Shown here: positions 52,950 to 60,244 of the stretch, one piece after another
Layout of the letters: each line of letters begins with the position of its first letter
Position numbering within the stretch: the first letter of the stretch is position 1
Assembly (NCBI GenBank): GCA_016777125.1
Contig: JADHSC010000011.1
Location: 1-60,244, forward strand
Length of the DNA stretch: 60,244 nucleotides
Direction: 5' to 3'
DNA from: Candidatus Poseidoniaceae archaeon
Lineage (GTDB): Archaea; Thermoplasmatota; Poseidoniia; Poseidoniales; Poseidoniaceae
Program-made: the position numbers and the translations under genes
Notes under the pieces: model-generated
What the model saw: only the letters and a program-made list of their open reading frames with translations
Databases searched by the model: none
What the model was told of the DNA's origin: nothing

Positions 52950-53513
52950 TCAAAAACCACTTCCACTTGCAGCATACAGAACAACGATTCCAAGGGGAAT
53001 CGTATGGATGAATGAAAGGAATCCGAATAAAACCAGCATAGGCGTTCTGTAACTTCCCCGGTCTCCTAATGCGGCGCTAAAGCCAACAAAAGGTAGAGAC
53101 CAAAATATTCCGAGCATACAGCAGAAACAGGCTTCGTCGCCGGCTCCCCACGCTTTCTCAAGTAGAAATCTGCCAATTAAGAATGAAGAAAAACATAATC
53201 CAGCAACGACACTCACGAATAGTTGTCTTTCACTATCGCCTTGAACGTTAATTTTCACGCCATGGGGGGTTACAACAGACGGCCCCCGGGGATCAAAAAC
53301 ATTTGAGCAGGAAGGGCACTTCAAATCCATATCATGTTCTGGATGATACATCAGAGTTTTTGAGCAGGAAGGGCAATCGATACGGATTTTTTCTTTGGAT
53401 ATTTCAACCGATACATCATCCATTCCATTCAATCGTGCGAGTAAATCTGCTTTATTACCACTGTTCTTTAATCCATTTTGTTCACACAATTGTTTGAGCT
53501 GTTCCTTCGTCAA
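52950..53513 (-). CDS. SAP-like/zinc-ribbon membrane protein
   Basis: Protein of 187 residues from a TTG start at 53513 (no better codon is in frame). Residues 1-31 resemble a SAP helical DNA/RNA-binding motif (LKQLCEQNGLKNSGNKADLL). CPSC and CPSC (about 48-51 and 69-72) form a zinc ribbon. Four hydrophobic segments follow. A membrane protein with possible nucleic-acid-binding head; the SAP call is tentative. It is convergent with the IYD-like gene by 4 bases. Confidence 0.6.
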   Translation of the reverse strand: MTKEQLKQLCEQNGLKNSGNKADLLARLNGMDDVSVEISKEKIRIDCPSCSKTLMYHPEHDMDLKCPSCSNVFDPRGPSVVTPHGVKINVQGDSERQLFVSVVAGLCFSSFLIGRFLLEKAWGAGDEACFCCMLGIFWSLPFVGFSAALGDRGSYRTPMLVLFGFLSFIHTIPLGIVVLYAASGSGF

Positions 53514-53604
53514 TTTACTGTAATCAACTTAGAAACCCAATTCTTCAGACATAGTGTATTCATCCATTGTTTTGAATAATACTACAAAGAATAGCACCCT
53601 TCGT

Positions 53605-54342
53605 TTACTTTCTCAATCCACCGCGCGCCCATTGCGTATCAACTTCAAGTTCAGGATGATACCTTGCTCTTTGGACAGCCTGTTGCTGTTGACGGACAGT
53701 AACTTCACCATCATCAGGACTGTTTCGTTTCTTGTGCCATCGCTGGACAAAGAGGCTGATAACCGCAACAGGGATACAGGCAAGCGGTGCATTCGATTGA
53801 CTCAGATCAAGATAGGAGAGGGGGAGGTCAAGGACGATACACCCACCAACAAACAGGCCGATAGCAGCGAGAAGAGCAGCAACGAAAGCAGGTAAAACGT
53901 GTCGAAACGACATGCCCACAAAGAAAGCGATAATTGCAGTAATTCCAGGAAGTAATTCCCCTTTCTCTGGATTGATGCCGTAATTTTTCAGCATTTGAAT
54001 AGCGTTTGAAATGAGGATGAAAACAAAACCAGTCGCTAAGAAACGAATTGAAATCGAAGTAATCATCACTGCAATCATAGCAAAAGCCATCGCAGAAAAC
54101 AATTGAAAACGATCAAGAGTTAGATTGAGGCCGAGATCGAGCATATATGGATGCAGTGTACTTGCAGAGAGAGATCCAATTGCACAACCGGCTATTGCTG
54201 TGATAATCACTAATCTTCGATAACCCTGTACGAAAAGATACAGAGAGAGGATGATAATTGGTACGGCTGTGACGTATCCCCCATCGACAATCTGTGTGAT
54301 GACAGTGTCTCGAATTTCATCAACTGCTGGTTCATCAGCCAT
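53605..54342 (-). CDS. Multi-pass membrane protein, unassigned
   Basis: Protein of 245 residues from ATG 54342 with about seven hydrophobic segments from residue 24 to 205 and a charged cytoplasmic tail (KKRNSPDDGEVTVRQQQQ). No family recognised. The start is chosen because the leader GGGACTGTTGATA plus 3 bases, identical to that before the zinc-ribbon gene at 13676, directly precedes it; a TTG 9 bases upstream falls inside that element. Confidence 0.65.
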   Translation of the reverse strand: MADEPAVDEIRDTVITQIVDGGYVTAVPIIILSLYLFVQGYRRLVIITAIAGCAIGSLSASTLHPYMLDLGLNLTLDRFQLFSAMAFAMIAVMITSISIRFLATGFVFILISNAIQMLKNYGINPEKGELLPGITAIIAFFVGMSFRHVLPAFVAALLAAIGLFVGGCIVLDLPLSYLDLSQSNAPLACIPVAVISLFVQRWHKKRNSPDDGEVTVRQQQQAVQRARYHPELEVDTQWARGGLRK

Positions 54343-54345
54343 GGC

Positions 54346-54358
54346 TATCAACAGTCCC
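54346..54358 (-). promoter_or_regulatory. Leader element GGGACTGTTGATA before ATG (copy 2)
   Basis: Minus-strand GGGACTGTTGATA followed by GCC and the ATG at 54342. It matches the copy near 13680 in all 13 bases and in spacing to the ATG. No clear TATA box is seen upstream here, unlike copy 1. Confidence 0.45.
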
Positions 54359-54393
54359 TATGCGTGGAAGAATGTCAAGTTTGTTGGTAAAAA

Positions 54394-54480
54394 TGGTGCA
54401 GAGGGCAGGATTCGAACCTGCGAACCGATACGGACTGGGACCTCATCCCAGCGCCTTTGACCAAGCTGGGCGACCCCTGC
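54394..54480 (-). tRNA. tRNA-Leu (GAG anticodon), CCA encoded
   Basis: Read on the minus strand it starts GCAGGGG and pairs with CCTCTGC at the 3' end (one G-U pair), with discriminator A and an encoded CCA (54394-54396). The anticodon stem CTGGG/CCCAG holds the loop ATGAGGT, giving anticodon GAG (Leu, CUC). A long variable arm (class II) precedes the T arm GCAGG-TTCGAAT-CCTGC. No intron is seen. Confidence 0.95.
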
Positions 54481-54529
54481 AGCAATCTAAACGGCTACAC
54501 TCGCGTATATCAACGCACTCATTACTTCT

Positions 54530-55366
54530 TTAGAAGAAGAGCGTGCAACATGTAATCGAGCCATCGGCTTCTCTGATTTGACTCATGTCGAGGACGATTG
54601 GCTCAAGGCCTAATTCTTGAACAGTTTCCAGTACAGTAGGATAACCTTCGGCAACGAGAACCTTTCCATTTCCAAGGCCAAGCGTATTGCAGCCATAGAC
54701 TTCTTCTTCAGGGAGGAAGATGATTTGACTTCCTTCAGGTAGTTCACCAAAATCATCAGCACTAAGGAAACCTTCAGCTGTGAGGATGACTTGATCGGTT
54801 GGGGTGGAAGAGATGGATGTGAGGTGAAGGGCCTTTTCAGTTGGGATATCGATGATTCGCAGTTCATGTCCTAAGTGTGTAAGAAGATTCCTTAATGTTT
54901 CAATTCCAGCATCATTTGTTCGCTTTGAACGTGCTACGAAGAAGATATCACCCAACCGGAGAATATCTCCCCCATCCATTCGAGCGTCACCAAACATACC
55001 ACAAACCTGGAAGCCGTTGAGTTGTCGGGAAAGGAAATCTGCAATTGGAGGCTGTTCCGCAACTCTTGAAGGATGCCCCGGCAATGGCAAGAGCACATGA
55101 CCATCGATGACAATAGCTTGGTCTTCTACAAAAATACAGTCGGGATGATGTTCATCTGCTGGGAGGATTGTAACTTCTAATCCACAGTCAAGCAGTGCTT
55201 GAGCATAAGCCGCATGTTGCTTTCTTGCAAGAGCAATATCCGTTGGCCCAGAGCCAAAATACTTGGCAAGGGCTTTAGAAAAGGACTCCGGAACAGCGCG
55301 CATTAGGGCACGTTGCTTCTGGTCCGTACGGACAGTAGCCATGAACATTCGGCTCCCCTTCGTCAT
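54530..55366 (-). CDS. Dimethylargininase (DDAH)-like amidinohydrolase
   Basis: Protein of 278 residues of the guanidino-group-modifying superfamily. HHPDCIFVEDQAIV (substrate loop), MDGGDIL, the catalytic His H181 in ALHLTS, GCNTLGLGNGKVLV and the C-terminal Cys C273 in DGSITCC are all present. The family releases citrulline and an amine from (methyl)arginine, or similar. The true substrate is unknown. Divergent from the M28 gene by 73 bases. Confidence 0.88.
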   Translation of the reverse strand: MTKGSRMFMATVRTDQKQRALMRAVPESFSKALAKYFGSGPTDIALARKQHAAYAQALLDCGLEVTILPADEHHPDCIFVEDQAIVIDGHVLLPLPGHPSRVAEQPPIADFLSRQLNGFQVCGMFGDARMDGGDILRLGDIFFVARSKRTNDAGIETLRNLLTHLGHELRIIDIPTEKALHLTSISSTPTDQVILTAEGFLSADDFGELPEGSQIIFLPEEEVYGCNTLGLGNGKVLVAEGYPTVLETVQELGLEPIVLDMSQIREADGSITCCTLFF

Positions 55367-55439
55367 TTAACTCTTGGTGAAGATTACAACTGCTCGTTTT
55401 ACCGTTGAATTCAAACCCGTCAAGCCTTTCGCCGTGTTC

Positions 55440-57032
55440 ATGCGTATGCCGATGCAAGCCATGCTGTTGGTTTCTTTGATGCTTCTTGCCCCCTTATCCG
55501 GTTGCTTTGGCGAAAATGAAGAAGAATCCTTTGATGCATCGTCACTAACGGTTGCTGAAGCATCATCGCTCGAGGCTGGGATGTGGCAGACCATAACGCT
55601 CGATGCAAGCGATGACCTTGCAGTATTCGTTCCATACTTCATTCAGGATCCAGGGTCAATGCGGGCTCAGAATGGAACCGTACTCAACATGGCCTCTGGT
55701 GAGCAGGTGAGCATGAACATTCTCCTTCCTCCAAGAAACGATGCCATTGTTTTCTTTATCAGCGATACCGGTAGAGTCGATTGGCCAATTCGACAAGCAG
55801 ATGAGTCTTGGATAACGTGGCTTGAAAATCCAAACAGTGGCTCTGCTGTACAAGCAGTTGAAAATCAAGACGCAGGCGGAATCTGGCCTTGGTTAGTCAC
55901 AGGAAATTCATCTGGGGGTGAAGTAATTCCATTGATTATGGAAACAAGTCGCCCATTCCGTGCCGATCTGAATGAAGAAAACGGCGTAGGTGCAAGCGAT
56001 GGCTGGGTTAACGGAAGAGATGTCTATGACTGGGTTGATTTCATCACTGACGATACTCCTTGTGCTACATGTGGTGCAGATGGGGCAGTTGGCTATCTCG
56101 ATCGATGGATTGGAAACGCCAATCCTTCTTATGAACACGCAATTACCTATTTCGAAGGCGTAATGCAAGGTTACGGATTAGATACAGTCGAAGTCCATAG
56201 ATTCCAATCGAATACCGCTTGGGCGGTGAATATCTGTGGTTACAAGACCGGTTCGGTATATCCGGATGAGTGGTTGATTTTCGGTGCTCATTTCGATATT
56301 GCGCCTCCGGTGGCTTACACACCTGGTGCTCAAATCGGTGTTCCAGGCTACGGCACAAGACACGGTGCATACGACAACGCTGCAGGTTCGAGCATGGTCT
56401 TGACAACTGCAAGCGTCCTTGCAGAATTTGATGCCCGCCGAACAATGGTCTTCTGCTTATGGTCCTCTGAAGAAGAAGGATTGTGGGGCTCTCGCTCATT
56501 CGCAAACGATCTTCCAGATGGAGTCACAGTGAGCAATTATCTGAACTTGGATATGGCAGGTGTCAATTATCCAGGAGATTATGCACTTTCGGTCTACCTT
56601 GGTCCTGACGGCACTGGAGACGTCATCGACCAAGCAGGAATGTATCACTTGGCTGAATGGATAGGTGCTGATGCACTCGATCTCGGAAACGAAATAGATC
56701 GTGGAAGAGAAGCTTGGCTTGAAGGTGGAGAAAGCCCACTTTGGGGTGATATTTACGAAGATACGGTGGCAATTTACGAATCACCAACCGCTCGAAGCGA
56801 TCATGACTCATTCCAAAACATTGGAGTTGCTACACTTGGTTGGAATGGATTGGTCGATGGATATCCATGTTATCACCGCGAATGCGATACGATGGAAACC
56901 ATGATCGAATACATGGGGACAGAAAACTCGACAGGAATAAACAATCTTGTTCATTCATGGGACATCGTTACATGGTGGGCAGTCTATGCATTCCTGCATA
57001 TGGATCAGACACCAGTTCCGAACGAGCTTTGA
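55440..57032 (+). CDS. M28-family metallopeptidase lipoprotein (copy 2)
   Basis: Protein of 530 residues from ATG 55440, chosen because it directly begins a lipoprotein signal with lipobox LSGC. Zinc motifs are GAHFDIA, AYDNAAGSSM and WSSEEEG, with YLNLDMAG and TARSDHDSF near the end. It is paralogous to the gene at 21362-23122, including the N-terminal domain (WQTITLDASDDLAVFVPYF). It degrades peptides at the surface; substrate unknown. Confidence 0.92.
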   Translation: MRMPMQAMLLVSLMLLAPLSGCFGENEEESFDASSLTVAEASSLEAGMWQTITLDASDDLAVFVPYFIQDPGSMRAQNGTVLNMASGEQVSMNILLPPRNDAIVFFISDTGRVDWPIRQADESWITWLENPNSGSAVQAVENQDAGGIWPWLVTGNSSGGEVIPLIMETSRPFRADLNEENGVGASDGWVNGRDVYDWVDFITDDTPCATCGADGAVGYLDRWIGNANPSYEHAITYFEGVMQGYGLDTVEVHRFQSNTAWAVNICGYKTGSVYPDEWLIFGAHFDIAPPVAYTPGAQIGVPGYGTRHGAYDNAAGSSMVLTTASVLAEFDARRTMVFCLWSSEEEGLWGSRSFANDLPDGVTVSNYLNLDMAGVNYPGDYALSVYLGPDGTGDVIDQAGMYHLAEWIGADALDLGNEIDRGREAWLEGGESPLWGDIYEDTVAIYESPTARSDHDSFQNIGVATLGWNGLVDGYPCYHRECDTMETMIEYMGTENSTGINNLVHSWDIVTWWAVYAFLHMDQTPVPNEL

Positions 57033-57140
57033 TTATTCAGCAACAGCGGCCTTCTCTTCGCGCTTCTTTTTGTTTTGTCGCTTCTTGTACCAAGGATAAA
57101 TTGGCCATTTTGCAAGGCCGGTCCACATTACCATAAACAC
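57033..57140 (-). CDS. Possible small membrane protein
   Basis: A 35-codon frame from GTG 57140 (or ATG 57134) with a short hydrophobic stretch, WPIYPWYKKRQ and a basic tail ending in KAAVAE. A longer frame exists to 57365 but would be antisense to the next gene. Its start would be divergent from the GTG at 57145 by only 4 bases. Real status is uncertain; no family is recognised. Confidence 0.3.
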   Translation of the reverse strand: MFMVMWTGLAKWPIYPWYKKRQNKKKREEKAAVAE

Positions 57141-57144
57141 AAAG

Positions 57145-57543
57145 GTGGTTGATACGAACGAATCGATTTCACTTGACCAGGCACTATCGACCCAACCGTA
57201 TTCTAAATATGCAATTCTTGGCGGTCTTGGCGGTCTTCTTATTCTGTTGGGCCTCTTCTTATTCGGCATCGGCGGTTTCGGAATTTTTGTGGGCGTCATG
57301 ACAGCAAAAGGAAAGTTGTGGGCTTTGATTACGAGTTTTGTACTATCAATCCTCTTGATAATCATTCAACTTCTGAGTTGGCTGGCTTCTGAGGATGAAT
57401 GTGCAGAAATTGATTTCTACGGAGAGTGCTCGGAAACATATGCTGAGCCATTCCCAGTTTTCGGTGTCTTACTTTTCATAACCCTTGCAGGATGCCTTGG
57501 AACGTTGCTTTTCCATCCAGCAGGGCGACATCAGTTCGATTGA
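57145..57543 (+). CDS. Small membrane protein, unassigned
   Basis: Protein of 132 residues from GTG 57145 with two strongly hydrophobic segments (about 22-52 and 58-82), an acidic Cys-containing loop (DECAEIDFYGECSETY) and a final membrane segment (107-123). The loop cysteines may form a disulfide outside the cell. It is convergent with the Lrp gene (1 base between stops). Confidence 0.6.
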   Translation: MVDTNESISLDQALSTQPYSKYAILGGLGGLLILLGLFLFGIGGFGIFVGVMTAKGKLWALITSFVLSILLIIIQLLSWLASEDECAEIDFYGECSETYAEPFPVFGVLLFITLAGCLGTLLFHPAGRHQFD

Positions 57544-57544
57544 A

Positions 57545-57967
57545 TCAATACTGTTCGAGGACAAGTTCAGTGGTGGTTGAAGCAATTTCGTTTGGTGCAG
57601 CCATCCACATCTTATCGAGCAATTGTCGAAGAGCAACGGTATCATCGACGTGAACAAGAGCGACCAGATCAGCTTCTCCAGAAACTTCGTAGATGATTTC
57701 AATTCCTTCCCACCCGGTAACTTCTGAAGCAAAGGAACCAATTTCAGCACCTGGGGAGACCTTAATGCGAACAAGTGCAGTCAATCCGATTCCACTTTCT
57801 CGTACAGTGTAGCCTCTGATTGTGCCGTTTTCTTCCATTGCTCGGATGTGGGTTCGCACGGTTCGTTCACTTGCACCAACTTCTTTTGCAAGTTCGACAA
57901 ACGACATTCTTCCGTTTTTTCGTAGTTGGGCGAGGATGGCGCGGTCTATTTCTGCAACTCTGGGCAT
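57545..57967 (-). CDS. Lrp/AsnC-family transcription regulator
   Basis: Protein of 140 residues from ATG 57967. The N-terminal helix-turn-helix (EIDRAILAQLRKNGRMSFVE, then LAKEVGASERTVRTHIRAM) is followed by a RAM-type effector domain (VSGEADLVALVHVDD). Such proteins bind amino acids and act as local or global regulators. It is divergent from enolase; the palindrome at 58038-58061 lies between them and is a candidate binding site. An alternative start at 58006 adds MKRFDIPICGGLG. Confidence 0.92.
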   Translation of the reverse strand: MPRVAEIDRAILAQLRKNGRMSFVELAKEVGASERTVRTHIRAMEENGTIRGYTVRESGIGLTALVRIKVSPGAEIGSFASEVTGWEGIEIIYEVSGEADLVALVHVDDTVALRQLLDKMWMAAPNEIASTTTELVLEQY

Positions 57968-58037
57968 GCCAAGCCCTCCACATATCGGTATATCAAACCT
58001 TTTCACGCCTGAAAAAGTAAAAACAAGTAATTTTTTT

Positions 58038-58061
58038 AACCTAAAACAACAATTTTAGGTT
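58038..58061. promoter_or_regulatory. Palindrome AACCTAAAA-caacaa-TTTTAGGTT
   Basis: Perfect 9-bp arms in the lrp-eno intergenic region, flanked by T- and A-runs. It is a good candidate operator for the Lrp protein or for enolase control. The half-site ACCTAA also occurs in the palindrome at 24394-24410. Confidence 0.5.
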
Positions 58062-58138
58062 TTAAAAAACGAAAAATCGATAGTAATTACAGACCCGTTT
58101 GATTCAAAGAGCGCGGAGAACTGGAAGGTTTGAGAGCA

Positions 58139-59389
58139 ATGTCCGATTACATCTCTGGATTAGATGCGCGAATGGTCCTTGATAGCCGAGGTAACCCGAC
58201 GATTGAAGTTGATTGCTATGTAGATGGCCGTTTAATGGGCCGGGCCATGGTGCCTTCCGGAGCTTCGACAGGACAACACGAATCGCTTGAAATGCGAGAC
58301 AATGATCCTAAAAAATGGCTTGGAAAAGGCGTAGACATTGCCGTAGAAAATGTACGGGAAAAAATTGCTGAAGCACTTGTTGGAATGCCGGTTGATGAAC
58401 AAAGACTCATCGATGAGGTTATGATTGAACTCGATGGTACACAAAACAAATCCACACTTGGTGCTAATTCAATGCTCGGTGCATCTCTCGCATGCCTCCA
58501 TGCTGGAGCAGCATGTCACGAACTTCCTCTGTGGAAGTATATTGGTGGCGTTGCTGGTGGACAGATGCCTGTCCCAATGCTCAATATTCTCAATGGAGGG
58601 GCCCATGCAGCCTCGAATGTTGATGTCCAAGAATTCATGGTCATGCCACATGGGTTTGACACATTTGGAGAAGGCTTGCGCGCAGGAGTTGAAATTTATC
58701 ACCAACTCAAGAGCGAATTGAAAGCAGATGGATTGCTTGGCGGTGTTGGTGATGAAGGAGGGTTTGCTCCAAATCTTCCTACTAACGAAGACGGTTTGAA
58801 GTACATGGTTCGTGCTATTGAAGGGGCAGGATATACAACAGACGATGTTGGAATTGCCCTTGATGTAGCTGCAACAGAATTTTTGAAAGATGATGGATAT
58901 CATATGGATGGAAAGGTTCTCTCAGCAAATCAGATGGCAGATATGTACGGGGAATGGCTTGATGCTTATCCTATTCTCTCTATTGAAGACGGCCTCGGTG
59001 AAAACGACTGGGCTGGATGGACTGCTTTGACGAAACAAGAAGGCCACAGAGTTCAAATCGTGGGAGATGATCTATTTGTTACACAATCCGAGCGCCTTGC
59101 TCAAGGCATCGAAATCGGTGCTGCAAATGCAATGCTGGTCAAAGTAAACCAAGTCGGTACAGTTACAGAGACTCTTGAGGCTATGGACCTTGCAACAACC
59201 AACGGCTATCGTAATGTTGTCTCTCATCGAAGCGGAGAGACAGAAGACACAACAATTGCAGATTTAGCAGTCGGCACAAGAGCCGGCCAGATCAAGACAG
59301 GGGCTCCTGCTCGCTCCGACAGGGTTGCAAAATACAATCAATTGTTGAGAATTTCTCAAGACGTTGAAGATTATCGCTCACCATTCTGA
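58139..59389 (+). CDS. eno: Enolase
   Basis: Phosphopyruvate hydratase of 416 residues. Typical motifs are [56 protein letters not shown] and [12 protein letters not shown]. It converts 2-phosphoglycerate and PEP in glycolysis or gluconeogenesis. ATG 58139 gives the normal N-terminus; a TTG at 58130 adds three residues. Codons look highly expressed. Confidence 0.97.
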   Translation: MSDYISGLDARMVLDSRGNPTIEVDCYVDGRLMGRAMVPSGASTGQHESLEMRDNDPKKWLGKGVDIAVENVREKIAEALVGMPVDEQRLIDEVMIELDGTQNKSTLGANSMLGASLACLHAGAACHELPLWKYIGGVAGGQMPVPMLNILNGGAHAASNVDVQEFMVMPHGFDTFGEGLRAGVEIYHQLKSELKADGLLGGVGDEGGFAPNLPTNEDGLKYMVRAIEGAGYTTDDVGIALDVAATEFLKDDGYHMDGKVLSANQMADMYGEWLDAYPILSIEDGLGENDWAGWTALTKQEGHRVQIVGDDLFVTQSERLAQGIEIGAANAMLVKVNQVGTVTETLEAMDLATTNGYRNVVSHRSGETEDTTIADLAVGTRAGQIKTGAPARSDRVAKYNQLLRISQDVEDYRSPF

Positions 59390-59421
59390 ATCGAATACGT
59401 TTACGAATATAATACAGGCTA

Positions 59422-59429
59422 TTATAAAC
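59422..59429 (+). promoter_or_regulatory. TATA box of the FAS1 gene
   Basis: TTATAAAC centred about 27 bases before the ATG at 59452, the spacing of a leaderless archaeal promoter. Confidence 0.45.
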
Positions 59430-59451
59430 TCCTCAATGGGGGTATGAAGCA

Positions 59452-60244
59452 ATGCGTAAATCAATCGTGTATACCCTAATAGCCTGCCTACTCGTATCCA
59501 GTCTACCGTTTTCTGTAACTGCGGATGCAACCGACGACATACCAACCAACGCTGCTGGAACCGGTGTTCACGACTCGTTAGTCGCTGCCCTGACCCAAGC
59601 AGATTTGGTGACAACCTTGCAAGGAGACGGCCCATTCACAGTCTTTGCTCCAACAGATCAAGCGTTCACCGACGCAGGTATCGACCTTACCACCTTCGAC
59701 ACCGATGAAGAGATTGCAGCACTCGCTGACATTCTCCTCTATCATGTCGTTTCCGGTACAATCCTTTCAACCGATCTTGCGGATGGCGCAAACACAGTCG
59801 TAGCAGCAAACGGTGACAAACTCAATGTTACTTTAGACGCTGGAGCAGTCACAGTCGGTGCCAGTGGCGCTACCGTCACAACCGCAGACGTCGTCTCATC
59901 CAACGGTGTTATCCACGTTATCGACAAGGTACTGATGCCACCTCCTGGTGACATTTGCTACAACGTAATATCACATACAATCATTCCTGGTGCTACAAAC
60001 CTCATTTGTAATTCTCACATGTTCGTGGAGAATTATACCATGGGCGGCCAGACAATCACTGGTTGCTACAACACGGTAACCCATGCAGTATCCAACATCA
60101 GCGCAGCAGAATGTGGCGCATACATGTGGACACCTGCAGTGAGCATTGCTATGACTGCTGGAGCAACAACAATCCACACATCCCTTGTAGCAGCACTCAC
60201 TGCTGCTGACTTGGTAACCACCCTAAGCGGTGATACAGAATACA
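59452..60244 (+). CDS. Secreted fasciclin (FAS1) domain protein, 3' end missing
   Basis: At least 264 residues; the frame is open to the end of the window. Residues 1-24 are a signal peptide (ending SVTADA). The first FAS1 domain (about 36-162) has HDSLVAALTQADLVTTL, GDGPFTVFAPTDQAF and a closing VIHVIDKVLMPP. A Cys-containing linker follows, with two related segments beginning CYNVISH and CYNTVTH and further Cys at 186 and 221. A second FAS1 copy starts at about 240 (TTIHTSLVAALTAADLVTTL). FAS1 proteins act in adhesion. The total number of domains is unknown. Confidence 0.9.
   Translation, partial: MRKSIVYTLIACLLVSSLPFSVTADATDDIPTNAAGTGVHDSLVAALTQADLVTTLQGDGPFTVFAPTDQAFTDAGIDLTTFDTDEEIAALADILLYHVVSGTILSTDLADGANTVVAANGDKLNVTLDAGAVTVGASGATVTTADVVSSNGVIHVIDKVLMPPPGDICYNVISHTIIPGATNLICNSHMFVENYTMGGQTITGCYNTVTHAVSNISAAECGAYMWTPAVSIAMTAGATTIHTSLVAALTAADLVTTLSGDTEY

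Noticed and set aside
57033-57365. Full 110-codon minus-strand frame
   Set aside because: Its first two-thirds are antisense to the more convincing membrane protein at 57145; only the short 3' part is kept as a low-confidence candidate.

Overview
The window most likely comes from a planktonic marine archaeon of the Thermoplasmatota, close to Marine Group II (Candidatus Poseidoniales); Marine Group III is a possible alternative. The reasons are a proteorhodopsin together with archaeal information-processing genes (archaeal DnaG, a group II chaperonin, a beta-CASP nuclease, a KH-domain ATPase, an AlaX editing protein, a site-2 protease), many archaeal lipoproteins with an SGC-type lipobox, and a layer of bacterial-type genes (UvrA, RluA, PurH, GST). 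Species-level placement cannot be made by eye. Genes are tightly packed, often overlap at stop codons, and no rRNA, CRISPR array or insertion sequence was seen. One tRNA-Leu(GAG) is present.

Layout. 1-1115: the end of an ABC exporter and a proteorhodopsin with its own TATA box. 1159-11144 (minus): a co-directional run moeA, rluA-like, uvrA, purL, purQ and a membrane acyltransferase-like gene; purL and purQ abut in the same frame. 11223-15043: a fused tungstate permease/ATPase convergent with an operon encoding a beta-CASP nuclease, a zinc-ribbon protein and a TupA-like lipoprotein. 15390-17004: a coupled ferredoxin, Rossmann oxidoreductase and AlaX operon. 17058-26704: a zinc-ribbon protein, a site-2 protease, a large unknown protein with expression-optimised codons, an acidic membrane protein, an M28 lipoprotein, a VOC protein, a thioredoxin-like protein and a membrane-anchored TPR protein. 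26876-31902: a repetitive coiled-coil protein, a Pro-rich membrane protein and DnaG. 32118-38075: a methyltransferase-like gene, a TerB/helical/MobA operon, PurN, DUF454 and an isopropylmalate-dehydrogenase-family enzyme.

38140-43201: PurH, a divergent chaperonin, a COG1855-type ATPase that has lost its PIN nuclease domain, and a small membrane protein. 43220-49067: an oxidoreductase of the Gfo/Idh/MocA family, a beta-propeller lipoprotein behind a membrane-anchored winged-helix regulator, a CYTH protein and a DegT aminotransferase. 49158-54342: a HerA-like ATPase fused to six membrane helices, a GST, an iodotyrosine-deiodinase-like flavoprotein and two membrane proteins. 54394-60244: tRNA-Leu, a DDAH-like hydrolase, a second M28 lipoprotein, small membrane proteins, an Lrp regulator, enolase and the start of a secreted FAS1 protein cut by the window edge.

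How the parts fit: purL, purQ, purN and purH give several steps of purine synthesis. The Tup transporter, MoeA and MobA point to tungsten- or molybdenum-pterin cofactor synthesis. The rhodopsin, peptidase lipoproteins, beta-propeller and FAS1 proteins fit a photoheterotroph that degrades proteins outside the cell. The best leads for something new are the in-frame purL/purQ junction, the palindrome on the TATA box of the zinc-ribbon/tupA operon, the leader element shared by two distant genes, the membrane HerA protein, the PIN-less ATPase beside a divergent chaperonin, the GST/deiodinase pair and the uncharacterised 677-residue protein.
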